From: Chitinophaga qingshengii
GTDB lineage: Bacteria > Bacteroidota > Bacteroidia > Chitinophagales > Chitinophagaceae
Assembly: GCF_014529935.1 (NCBI RefSeq)
Contig: NZ_JACVFC010000002.1
Location: 744,001 to 808,000, forward strand
Direction: 5' to 3'
Length of the DNA: 64,000 bases
A program made the position numbers and the translations under genes. Below are positions 1 through 7,676 of the stretch, one piece after another. Within the stretch, counting starts at the first letter, position 1. Each line of letters opens with the position of its first letter. The notes beneath the pieces are model-generated. The model searched no databases and was not told where the DNA came from. It saw only the letters and a program-made list of their open reading frames with translations.

Positions 1-1
1 T

Positions 2-394
2 GCCGAAGCCATTGAAGATACCGTGCTGGCCATTATTCCGCACCAGGATTTTGAGGAGTTGGTTAACAATAACCCGGAAGTACTAAGCCGTTTTGTACAA
101 CTGCTCGCAAAAAATATTGCAGAAAAGGAGCAACAGCTGATTGCGCTGGCTTACAGTTCCCTTCGTAAAAAAGTAGCTTCCGCCCTCATTACGCTGGACT
201 ATAAGTACAACACTACACAAAAACCGCATTTTGAAATAGATATCAGCCGGGAGAATCTGGCTGCTGTGGCCGGAGTGGCCAAGGAGTCATTAATACGTAC
301 ACTGGGGGATTTCCGGGATGAGCAACTGATTTCGCTCAGAGACGGTACGATTGTGCTGATGGAAAAAGATAAAATTGCCGCGATGCGCAACTAA
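2..394 (+). CDS. Crp/Fnr family transcriptional regulator, C-terminal part
   Basis: The reading frame is open to the left edge, so the gene is cut by the window and its cyclic-nucleotide-binding N-terminus is missing. About 130 residues are left. They contain the end of the cNMP-binding beta-roll, the long dimerisation helix (EVLSRFVQLLAKNIAEKEQQL) and a Crp-type winged helix-turn-helix, in which SRENLAAVAGVAKESLIRTL is the recognition unit and the wing follows (LISLRDGTIVL). Members of this family bind DNA as dimers. Neither the effector nor the targets can be told from this fragment. A strong hairpin follows the stop. Confidence 0.85.
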   Translation, partial: AEAIEDTVLAIIPHQDFEELVNNNPEVLSRFVQLLAKNIAEKEQQLIALAYSSLRKKVASALITLDYKYNTTQKPHFEIDISRENLAAVAGVAKESLIRTLGDFRDEQLISLRDGTIVLMEKDKIAAMRN

Positions 395-414
395 CGTTCT
401 TTAAACACTTTTTG

Positions 415-437
415 CCCCGGGCCAGTGGAGCCCGGGG
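415..437. terminator. GC-rich hairpin after the Crp/Fnr gene
   Basis: A perfect 8-bp stem CCCCGGGC/GCCCGGGG with a 7-nt loop lies 20 nt after the stop. It is flanked by T5 on the left and A6 on the right, which can lengthen the stem. There is no clean U-tract directly after it, so termination is likely but not certain. Confidence 0.6.
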
Positions 438-458
438 AACAAAAAATGATCTCACACA

Positions 459-662
459 TCGTCACATTCACATTCCCCACAATGTCAATCTCACATCTCT
501 GCGTAGCACTTTCACATTCCCCTCCATTCACAAATCATCCCTACAATTCATTTTCACATTCCATCATTCACAAACCATCGCTGCATTCTCTTTCACTCAT
601 TCACATGTTCACTTTTCTACAAATCCATGCTATCATTCCTTCGTACATTCACATCTACAATC
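459..662. repeat. Degenerate CATTCACA-rich low-complexity spacer
   Basis: This spacer between the Crp/Fnr gene and the convergent hypothetical gene has no credible coding region. The top strand is C/T/A-rich and almost without G, and carries many copies of TTCACATT and CATTCACA. Two blocks starting near 524 and 564 (CATTCACAAATCATC and CATTCACAAACCATC) repeat with a period of about 40 nt. Open frames across it read only as His/Ser/Phe-rich low complexity. It looks like a decayed minisatellite; no function is assigned. Confidence 0.6.
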
Positions 663-703
663 TTTTACTTAATTCCTTCTCATTTATCAATCATTCAGGT
701 ATA

Positions 704-1090
704 CTACTCTAATTGCCAGTTGCGCAACAGGCTATTGAACGCCCCTTTCATCTTTTCAAATTCTTCCTGCATTTTTCGCATGTCCTGCGTCAATACCGGC
801 CAGTCGTGTGGCGCTTCTTCCCTGGGTTGTGGTACAATGTCCAGCCAATCCAGCTGTTCCATCACTTCGTGCCGCAATAATTTCAGCGATTCATTCTTTG
901 CGATCATTTTTTCCTGAAACGCTTCAGCCTGGTCCAACAACTCACGGGAATTAATATGGCGCAGAGAGGCGGTCAGCCTGTCGAGCAGTGCTGTATTCTC
1001 CTTTCTCAAGCCTTCCAGAATACTCAGCCATCCTCTGCATATTTGCTGATCCTGCAGATTCTTGCCTCTGATTTCTTCCCGGTTGTTCAT
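704..1090 (-). CDS. Hypothetical coiled-coil protein
   Basis: A 128-residue cytoplasmic protein with no signal peptide, no membrane segment and no recognised domain. It is mostly helical and charged, with heptad-like stretches at about residues 18-75 and again in the last 30 residues (MRKMQEEFEKMKGAFNSLL). It starts 11 nt after the stop of the 229-residue gene at 1102-1791 and is surely co-transcribed with it. The two proteins are of similar helical character and may form one complex, but that is inference. The function is unknown. Confidence 0.6.
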   Translation of the reverse strand: MNNREEIRGKNLQDQQICRGWLSILEGLRKENTALLDRLTASLRHINSRELLDQAEAFQEKMIAKNESLKLLRHEVMEQLDWLDIVPQPREEAPHDWPVLTQDMRKMQEEFEKMKGAFNSLLRNWQLE

Positions 1091-1101
1091 AGTCAGTATT
1101 G

Positions 1102-1791
1102 CTAATTATAATACACCTGCAGGCCGTTGAGTCGCTGCTGGTCTTCCCAATGCTGCAACAAATCAACCATTCCGCGCTGTATCAACGACATCTCCTTGAT
1201 ACCGTTGATCAGGTCCTGCATTTTCCTATCTGCACAAATATCATAAATATTACTGTCACTATCAATACACTTCTGTAAATATTTTGCGGTCCGGTTACTT
1301 TCCCGGATAAATGCTTTCATCACATCGCGCACATTGCCGTGGTAATCGGGGCGGAAGCTCTGCAACGGGGCGTCATCAGCCTTGATACGGACAGCCGGCT
1401 TCATCTCTTTTTCCAGGCTTTCCAGGACTACCACCTGATACGTGCTCAGTTCGCGGTAATAGGTCATGATCATTTCATTAAACTCACCTAACCCTACTGC
1501 ATTGTATTGCATCTCCTGGCGGCTGGCTACATACAACGCTTCCAGCTTACGGGAAAGCTTTGCTGCATGCGGTAAGGCCGTTTCTTTCAGTTGCCGGGCC
1601 AATTCCGACGCATAGTAACCGTTGAAATCAAATATCTCTCGCTGATGGTCCAGCAGGGTTTTGATCCCGGACTTTGATTTATACTGTTTATAAATATATC
1701 CTCCGTACTGGCGCAGCCTTCTGATCGGATAAAAAAGAAAGCCTTCACAAAATCTCCGCTGCAGGGATGAGGAAAAAAAACCGGTAAACAT
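1102..1791 (-). CDS. Hypothetical helical protein, first gene of a two-gene unit
   Basis: A 229-residue protein without a recognised family. The first 35 residues are basic and aromatic (RRFCEGFLFYPIRRLRQYGGYIYKQY) and could lie on a membrane surface. The rest is predicted helical and charged, with no catalytic motif visible. A Bacteroidota promoter sits about 48 nt upstream. It is the first gene of a unit with the coiled-coil gene 11 nt downstream. An internal start cannot be excluded because the first 15 residues are atypical. Confidence 0.6.
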   Translation of the reverse strand: MFTGFFSSSLQRRFCEGFLFYPIRRLRQYGGYIYKQYKSKSGIKTLLDHQREIFDFNGYYASELARQLKETALPHAAKLSRKLEALYVASRQEMQYNAVGLGEFNEMIMTYYRELSTYQVVVLESLEKEMKPAVRIKADDAPLQSFRPDYHGNVRDVMKAFIRESNRTAKYLQKCIDSDSNIYDICADRKMQDLINGIKEMSLIQRGMVDLLQHWEDQQRLNGLQVYYN

Positions 1792-1838
1792 ATGCGTTCA
1801 TATTAAAAAAAGAAAAACATTAAATATTCCCGACAACA

Positions 1839-1870
1839 CAAAGGTACCTCCACCCGCCCCCCTGGACAAT
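1839..1870 (-). promoter_or_regulatory. Probable promoter of the 1791-704 unit
   Basis: On the minus strand an exact -7 box TACCTTTG (1839-1846) is preceded, after 20 nt, by ATTG (1867-1870), one mismatch from the Bacteroidota -33 TTTG. The expected transcript start lies near 1832, giving a leader of about 40 nt. Confidence 0.55.
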
Positions 1871-1996
1871 GATGTTTGTGGCAACATGCAATGATTGTCA
1901 TCAACGCTACCGGTGACCGCCGTCATCCAAATCCGGCTGATTATCGTAAATTAGTGATAATGATCTATTTGCAAACCCCCTTAAAGCCACCATCGT

Positions 1997-2371
1997 ATGC
2001 TATCCTCCGCGGAAAAACTGAAACAACTGGAGAATGTGGCCTCACCAGCCTACTCCTTTCAATACCTGCTGCTGGTCAGCGGCGGTGATTACGCCTTCCT
2101 GAAAGAAATAGCCACCCTCTACCTGGATGCTATGCTACATTATGTGGACGACTGCCGCCAGATAGCAGCCGACAAAGACCTCAACGCGCTGAAACAACAA
2201 ACCCATAAAATAGCTACGTCTTTTAATTGCCTGGGTATGGACTACCTCCAGCCCTGCTTCGACCAGATTAAACATACCAGCCATTGGGACCAGGAAACGG
2301 CCAACAGCCTGCATATGCTGATTGCCACCGTGCAGGATAATGTCCCACTGGTGAGAAAAGACCTGGAATAA
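1997..2371 (+). CDS. Hpt (histidine phosphotransfer) domain protein
   Basis: A 124-residue protein made of a single Hpt four-helix domain. The phosphorylatable histidine is H70 in QTHKIATSFNCLGMDYL, which has the family pattern H-K-x6-G-x6 with the usual glycine after the active helix. Free-standing Hpt proteins relay phosphate between hybrid sensor kinases and response regulators. No kinase or receiver gene is next to it, so its partners are encoded elsewhere. It converges with the membrane glycosyltransferase gene, leaving only 5 nt between the stops. The residues around H70 differ from the common HxLKGSS form, so partner specificity may be unusual. Confidence 0.75.
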   Translation: MLSSAEKLKQLENVASPAYSFQYLLLVSGGDYAFLKEIATLYLDAMLHYVDDCRQIAADKDLNALKQQTHKIATSFNCLGMDYLQPCFDQIKHTSHWDQETANSLHMLIATVQDNVPLVRKDLE

Positions 2372-2376
2372 CAGCA

Positions 2377-3882
2377 TTATTCAGCCGCCGGCTGCGTAGG
2401 TGGCTGATAATCGAAACAACGAAACACGAGAAACTTACGTACTACGCGGCCATGCAGTTTTACAATAATAGGCGGTAACGGCTCAATGCCGGCAAAATAA
2501 GGGCGCAGGTCCTTTACAAACGCCTGCTCATCCTTATCGTCATCTACATCAGTCAAAGAGTTGATAAAAATAGCATTCCTGCCTTCCAACCGGCGCAGGT
2601 TAGTACCAATATAATCAAATTGAAGCGCATTCTCCCCGATCACATTCCGGGAATACACCATCTCATGCAGGTAAAAATTGAGCATGGCGCTTGTTTTATA
2701 ATCATCCGCTGAAAAAATAAAATCATCGGGATACTCGTTACGCACCGCCTGTACCCCTTTTCCCAGGCCTTCCCAGCCTATCATGGTATCATCGGAATGA
2801 ATAGGCACAGGGTAAAAAAGTATCTCTACCGCCATTGCCAGATGCACCACCAAAGACACCACCCACTGCCAGCGGATATATCTTATGCCCATCCACGCAC
2901 TCACCCAGATAATACCGGTGATATAAGCCGGCATCATCCAGTTCAGCTTCACCCAGTAGATGGGAGATATCAACATAAAAATTAAAAACAAAGGCAGGAA
3001 AAAACAAAACAGGAACAGCTGCCGCGCCGGTACCCGCCACGCTTTCCGCCGGTAATGCCCAAACGCTTTATACAGGTAATACACCAACGCGCCCAGCAAC
3101 ACCGGTCCCAGTATGAACGCCTGATGCCCGATCACCCCGAAGAAATCCATGGGATGCAACTCCAGGCCACCTACCCTTCCGGAAGATTGAAAACGGAACG
3201 AAGCAAACTGGTTGTCCACATTCCAGATCACCACCGGAGAGATGGTCAGTAAAAAGAACGCAATAGCCAGCAACAACCACGGTGACCAAAGATAACGCCG
3301 GTAAGGGGCGCACAACAACAAAAACAAAATAGTACCCGCAGGCAGAAAAATACCGGTGTACTTACTGTCAAATGCCAGTCCCATCGCAATACCGACCCCT
3401 ATCCACGCCATACGCCGGCCCTCAAATACGGCCTTGTACAAAGCCAGCAAAGAAACGCCCCACCACAACATCAACGGCACATCCGGCGTAGATACAAGCG
3501 ACAGCAACGTGATCATCAGCGTGGAATACAACAGCAGCCCTGCATGCCAGGCACGGCGCCGGGACAGGAACAAAGTGGCCAGCCGGTAAAACACCAGCAA
3601 GGTGCCGATGGTTACCAGCGTATCAGCGAGTTTAATCACCCAGGCATGCCTCCCCAATACGTCCGTAAAAATCCGCAACGTATAGGCCAGCATCGGCGGA
3701 TGATCGAAGTAGGACAAAGCCAGATGTTGACCGTAAAAAAAATAATACGCATCCTGAGGCATCAGCCCCATCGCGCCTACGAAGGAAAGTCTTAATACAG
3801 TAACTATACAGATAGCAGTTAATAACCACTTATTAGCAGAGATATATCTGATAAATAGATGAATCGGACCCGGTTTCCGCAT
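2377..3882 (-). CDS. Glycosyltransferase family 39-like membrane protein
   Basis: A 501-residue polytopic membrane protein of the ArnT/PMT (GT39, GT-C fold) type. After TM1 it has the acidic loop motif MPQDAYYF (D43) and FDHPPM (59-64), both typical of enzymes that move a sugar from a polyprenyl-phosphate donor. About ten hydrophobic segments follow, then a C-terminal soluble domain of about 120 residues. The likely role is adding a sugar to a lipid or protein on the periplasmic side. Donor and acceptor are unknown. It stands alone and is divergent from the ATPase gene. Confidence 0.75.
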   Translation of the reverse strand: MRKPGPIHLFIRYISANKWLLTAICIVTVLRLSFVGAMGLMPQDAYYFFYGQHLALSYFDHPPMLAYTLRIFTDVLGRHAWVIKLADTLVTIGTLLVFYRLATLFLSRRRAWHAGLLLYSTLMITLLSLVSTPDVPLMLWWGVSLLALYKAVFEGRRMAWIGVGIAMGLAFDSKYTGIFLPAGTILFLLLCAPYRRYLWSPWLLLAIAFFLLTISPVVIWNVDNQFASFRFQSSGRVGGLELHPMDFFGVIGHQAFILGPVLLGALVYYLYKAFGHYRRKAWRVPARQLFLFCFFLPLFLIFMLISPIYWVKLNWMMPAYITGIIWVSAWMGIRYIRWQWVVSLVVHLAMAVEILFYPVPIHSDDTMIGWEGLGKGVQAVRNEYPDDFIFSADDYKTSAMLNFYLHEMVYSRNVIGENALQFDYIGTNLRRLEGRNAIFINSLTDVDDDKDEQAFVKDLRPYFAGIEPLPPIIVKLHGRVVRKFLVFRCFDYQPPTQPAAE

Positions 3883-3957
3883 GAGTAGTGACGACAGTTA
3901 GATAAAGTAAACCACAATAACCATTCCGACATATTCTTCCCATTGAAGGTAACACTT

Positions 3958-3990
3958 TTTGCCCCCTACCACTATTATTTATTATATTCG
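3958..3990 (+). promoter_or_regulatory. Probable promoter of the P-type ATPase gene
   Basis: TTTG (3958-3961), 21 nt, then TATATTCG (3983-3990), one mismatch from TAnnTTTG. The inferred start near 3997 gives a 5' leader of about 70 nt. Confidence 0.5.
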
Positions 3991-4065
3991 GCATACAATC
4001 GTTTTCTTCTTCCGAATGCAAACTGTGGCGGTTTTCAACGATAGTATCAACATAAAAACAGGCGT

Positions 4066-6570
4066 ATGGCAGTAAAAATCAATCTTCCGGAAAATATCAG
4101 CGGCCTTGATGATGCAGGCGTAAAAGCCTCCAGGGAAGAAAACGGCCGGAATGTTCCGCCGGAACCCTCTATCAATCCGGTATTGGCGCTGCTCAAAGAA
4201 ATACTGCAGGAGCCGATGCTGATGCTGCTGATTGCTGTCACCGCCATTTATTTTGTGCTGGGTGAATGGGGCGAGGCCTACTTTATGCTTGCCGCTATCG
4301 CCCTGGTATCGGGCATTTCATTCTACCAGGATAGCCGTAGCCGTAAGGCGCTGGAAGCGCTGGAAAAAATGAACGAGCCATTGAGCCGGGTCATCCGCAA
4401 CGGATCGCTGCAATCTATTCCCACAACGGATATTGTAATCGGCGATATGCTCGTGGTATCCGAAGGCAATACCATCAATGCCGATGGTGTAATCGTACAC
4501 AGCAACGATTTCTCTGTCAACGAATCTGCCCTCACCGGCGAAGCCTATGCTGTTTTTAAAGAAGCAGTCAGCGACGATCCCCGCGTATATAGCGGTACCG
4601 TGGTTGTATCCGGCCTCGCTATCTGCCAGGTGGAAAAGATCGGGGAACAAACCAAAATAGGACAGCTCGGCAGAGCCATTCTCGATATCCGCGAAGAGCC
4701 CACGCCACTGCAACAACAGATAGAACAGTTCGTAAAGGGGATGGCTATTATCGGCATCGGTGTATTTTTAGCGGTGTGGTTGTACAATTATATTCAGAGC
4801 CGCAGCCTGACGGACAGTCTCCTCAAAGGCCTCACCCTCGCCATGTCTATTCTGCCGGAAGAAATTCCCGTTGCGTTTACCACCTTTATGGCGCTGGGTT
4901 CGCGGCGACTGATGCAGCTGGGTATCATTGTAAAAAAGATACGTACCGTGGAAGCCCTGGGCAGCGCCACTGTTATCTGCACCGATAAAACAGGCACCAT
5001 CACAGAGAACAGGATGAGCCTTCAGTCCGTGTATAACGCTGCCGACCATACGCTGTATGAAAATGATAATTGGCCTGCCGACGTTATCCGCGCCGCTATG
5101 TGGGCCAGTGAACCGGTCCCGTTTGACCCGATGGAAAAAACGCTGCACCAGTTGTATGCCCAAACTACGGGTACGGATGAACGCCCGCAGTACCGTATCG
5201 TACACGAGTATCCCCTGGAAGGCAAACCACCTATGATGACACACGTGTTCGCATCCGATAACGGGCAACGTATTATTGCCGCTAAAGGCGCTCCGGAAGC
5301 TATTCTCCGCGTTAGTCATCTGCCGGAGGCAGAAAAAAATAAAGTACAGCAACAACTGCAGGCACTGGCAGATAAAGGTTACCGTATACTGGGCATCGCC
5401 ACCTCTTCCTTTACCGGTAACGATTTCCCGGAACAACAACAGGACCTGCCCTTTACCTTCGTAGGACTGGTAGCTTTTTACGATCCTCCCAAAGCCAATA
5501 TCGGTCAGGTTTTTCAACAGTTTTACCAGGCGGGTATCAACATAAAAATTATTACGGGAGATAATAGCGCTACCACCAAAGCTATTGCCACACAGGCCGG
5601 CCTCCGGCATGCGAACGAAGCGGTGGATGGTGAAGCGCTGATGCAACAATCCCTGCCCGATATGCAGGCCACCTTACAACGCGTTAATATTTTTACACGT
5701 ATGTTCCCCGAAGCCAAACTGGCAGCCATCGATGCATTGAAAGCAGACAACCAGGTGGTAGCCATGACCGGCGACGGTGTGAACGACGGCCCCGCTCTGA
5801 AAGCTGCCCATATCGGCATTGCCATGGGACAAAAAGGTACCGAGATCGCCAAACAGGCAGCCGCGCTGATCCTCGTCAACGACGACCTCTCCGGCATGGT
5901 AGACGCCGTAGCCATGGGCAGAAGAATCTACACCAACATCAAAAAAGCAGTACAGTATATTATCTCCATTCATATTCCGATTATCCTCACCGTATCGCTC
6001 CCGCTGTTCCTGGGATGGGTATATCCCAATATCTTTACCCCGGTGCATGTGATTTTTCTGGAACTGATCATGGGCCCTACCTGCTCTATCGTATACGAAA
6101 ACGAACCCATGGAACCGAACGCTATGCAGCTACCGCCAAGGCCTATCAGTCAAACCTTCCTGTCCCTCCGGGAAATGGCCGTCAGCCTGCTGCAAGGCTT
6201 GTTTATTACCGCAGGCGTGCTGGGCATTTATCAATACAGCCTGGCACAGGGGCACAGCGAAACGTATACCCGCAGTATGGTATTTACCACGCTGGTACTG
6301 GCCAACGTATTTCTGACACAGGTGAACCGCTCTTTTTATTATTCCTTTATCGCCAGTATGCGCAACCACAACCGGCTGATGGTAGGTGTGATCCTGATTA
6401 CGCTGCTACTACTGGCCGCCATGCTGTACATTCCGCCAGTGGCGGGTTTCTTTCATATCACGGCATTGGATATACGTTCTTTACTGACCTGCGCCGTCGT
6501 TGGTGCGATATCTGTACTGTGGTTTGAAATATGGAAATGGGGAAAACGATTTAGGAATTCACGGATTTAG
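4066..6570 (+). CDS. Cation-translocating P-type ATPase (P2-like)
   Basis: An 834-residue P-type ATPase with all core domains: actuator loop TGEA (157-160), TM4 PEEIP (264-268), phosphorylation site DKTGT with D307, nucleotide-binding KGAPE, and hinge TGDGVND (568-574). About ten membrane segments are visible. It resembles Ca2+/Mg2+-type P2 pumps, but the actuator motif is TGEA, not TGES, and TM6 reads ELIMGP (from E666), where SERCA has NLVTDG, so the Ca2+-ligand Asp is replaced by Gly. The ion is therefore not assigned. The last seven residues (RFRNSRI) are encoded by an octamer repeat that runs past the stop, so the C-terminal tail seems rewritten. The next gene follows after 91 nt. Confidence 0.85.
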   Translation: MAVKINLPENISGLDDAGVKASREENGRNVPPEPSINPVLALLKEILQEPMLMLLIAVTAIYFVLGEWGEAYFMLAAIALVSGISFYQDSRSRKALEALEKMNEPLSRVIRNGSLQSIPTTDIVIGDMLVVSEGNTINADGVIVHSNDFSVNESALTGEAYAVFKEAVSDDPRVYSGTVVVSGLAICQVEKIGEQTKIGQLGRAILDIREEPTPLQQQIEQFVKGMAIIGIGVFLAVWLYNYIQSRSLTDSLLKGLTLAMSILPEEIPVAFTTFMALGSRRLMQLGIIVKKIRTVEALGSATVICTDKTGTITENRMSLQSVYNAADHTLYENDNWPADVIRAAMWASEPVPFDPMEKTLHQLYAQTTGTDERPQYRIVHEYPLEGKPPMMTHVFASDNGQRIIAAKGAPEAILRVSHLPEAEKNKVQQQLQALADKGYRILGIATSSFTGNDFPEQQQDLPFTFVGLVAFYDPPKANIGQVFQQFYQAGINIKIITGDNSATTKAIATQAGLRHANEAVDGEALMQQSLPDMQATLQRVNIFTRMFPEAKLAAIDALKADNQVVAMTGDGVNDGPALKAAHIGIAMGQKGTEIAKQAAALILVNDDLSGMVDAVAMGRRIYTNIKKAVQYIISIHIPIILTVSLPLFLGWVYPNIFTPVHVIFLELIMGPTCSIVYENEPMEPNAMQLPPRPISQTFLSLREMAVSLLQGLFITAGVLGIYQYSLAQGHSETYTRSMVFTTLVLANVFLTQVNRSFYYSFIASMRNHNRLMVGVILITLLLLAAMLYIPPVAGFFHITALDIRSLLTCAVVGAISVLWFEIWKWGKRFRNSRI

Positions 6571-6657
6571 GAATTTATGGATTTCGGGGATTGATCGAGT
6601 AATGATAAGGCACCCTACCACTCTCCCCAAAATCAAAAAATCGAAAATCAAAAAATG
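6548..6657. repeat. Octamer-period repeat at the ATPase 3' end
   Basis: Six consecutive 8-nt units occupy 6548-6595: GATTTAGG, AATTCACG, GATTTAGG, AATTTATG, GATTTCGG, GGATTGAT. On the far side, 6625-6657 carries TCAAAAAA, TCGAAAA, TCAAAAAA, a similar motif in inverted sense (GATTTCGGGGA against TCCCCAAAATC pairs with one mismatch). The left part overlaps the last 23 nt of the ATPase gene. The right part ends just before the dehydrogenase start. Confidence 0.65.
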
Positions 6658-6661
6658 TTTT

Positions 6662-7627
6662 ATGAGGGTTTTTGCGACAAGAATTATTCCTCCTGATGGA
6701 CTGGCTTTATTACAACGTGCAGGCATCCACGTTACCCAATGGACCGAAAAGCGGGGCCTCTCCGCAGCCGAGCTGATAGCCCATTGTCAACAATACGACG
6801 CATTACTGCTGGCGAGCGACAATCATATAGACCGCGCCTTCCTGGAACAATGCCGGCACCTGAAAGTAGTGGCGCTGCTGTCTGTCGGTTACGATAAAGT
6901 AGATGTAGCTGCCGCTAATGAGCTGCGTGTGCCGGTTACCAATACGCCCGGCGTGCTCAGCGCCGCTACAGCCGATACCGCTTTCCTGCTGATGCAGGCC
7001 GTCGCCCGCAAAGCCTTTTTCCACTATAAACGTATTCTCCATGGTGAATGGAACTTCTCAGAACCTACTGCCAACCTGGGTTTCGACCTGGAAGGCAAAA
7101 CGCTCGGCATCTGGGGACTGGGTAATATTGGATATGTGATGGCCCAACGTTGTGTCAGCGCATTCCATATGAAAGTGATTTATCATAACCGCGGCCGCAA
7201 TGAAACGGCAGAAAAAGAACTCGGCGCCGTGAGAGTTTCTTTTGAGGAACTGCTCGCACAGAGTGACGTACTCTCGGTACATACTGCCCTTACGCCGGAA
7301 ACAGCCGGCGTGTTTAACAAAGCAGTATTTAAACAAATGAAACCGTCAGCTGTTTTTATTAACACCGCCAGGGGTGGTATTCACAACGAAACGGACCTCA
7401 TTGCCGCACTGGAACAGGGCACCATCTGGGGCGCCGGGCTGGACGTCACCAATCCCGAGCCTATGCAACCGGATAATCCCCTGCTGAACATGCCTACTGT
7501 GGCGGTATTACCACATATTGGCTCCGCCACCGTGGAAACACGTAATGCTATGTCGGTCATGGCAGCCCAAAACATTGTAGCGGCCTTTAATGGAACACCA
7601 CTGCCCAACCAGGTGACCAGCCTCTGA
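6662..7627 (+). CDS. D-isomer-specific 2-hydroxyacid dehydrogenase (glyoxylate/hydroxypyruvate reductase type)
   Basis: A 321-residue NAD(P)-dependent dehydrogenase. It has a split catalytic domain around a Rossmann fold with GLGNIG (152-157). The catalytic triad R237 (NTARGG), E266 (NPEP) and H285 (LPHIGSA) is at the usual spacing. The LSVGYDKVD and ATADTAF motifs fit glyoxylate/hydroxypyruvate/gluconate 2-reductases best, but substrate cannot be fixed from sequence. The start at 6662 (MRVFATRI) was chosen because it matches the family N-terminus. The longer frame upstream runs through repeat DNA. A thiolase gene follows after 49 nt on the same strand; no pathway link is evident. Confidence 0.88.
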   Translation: MRVFATRIIPPDGLALLQRAGIHVTQWTEKRGLSAAELIAHCQQYDALLLASDNHIDRAFLEQCRHLKVVALLSVGYDKVDVAAANELRVPVTNTPGVLSAATADTAFLLMQAVARKAFFHYKRILHGEWNFSEPTANLGFDLEGKTLGIWGLGNIGYVMAQRCVSAFHMKVIYHNRGRNETAEKELGAVRVSFEELLAQSDVLSVHTALTPETAGVFNKAVFKQMKPSAVFINTARGGIHNETDLIAALEQGTIWGAGLDVTNPEPMQPDNPLLNMPTVAVLPHIGSATVETRNAMSVMAAQNIVAAFNGTPLPNQVTSL

Positions 7628-7676
7628 CAGCATCGCCGCTTCTTTCATTTTCAGTAACTTTAGGTAAATACACTTT

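Noticed and set aside
412..712. Two overlapping open frames of 86 and 95 codons in the CATTCACA spacer
   Set aside because: They read only His/Ser/Phe/Thr low complexity from a simple repeat and lack a promoter or any family resemblance.
1876..2088. 70-codon plus-strand frame upstream of and overlapping the Hpt gene
   Set aside because: No family resemblance and it overlaps the Hpt gene in another frame.
6500..6661. N-terminal extension of the hydroxyacid dehydrogenase by 54 codons
   Set aside because: The extension overlaps the ATPase gene and reads through the octamer repeats; family homology starts at 6662.
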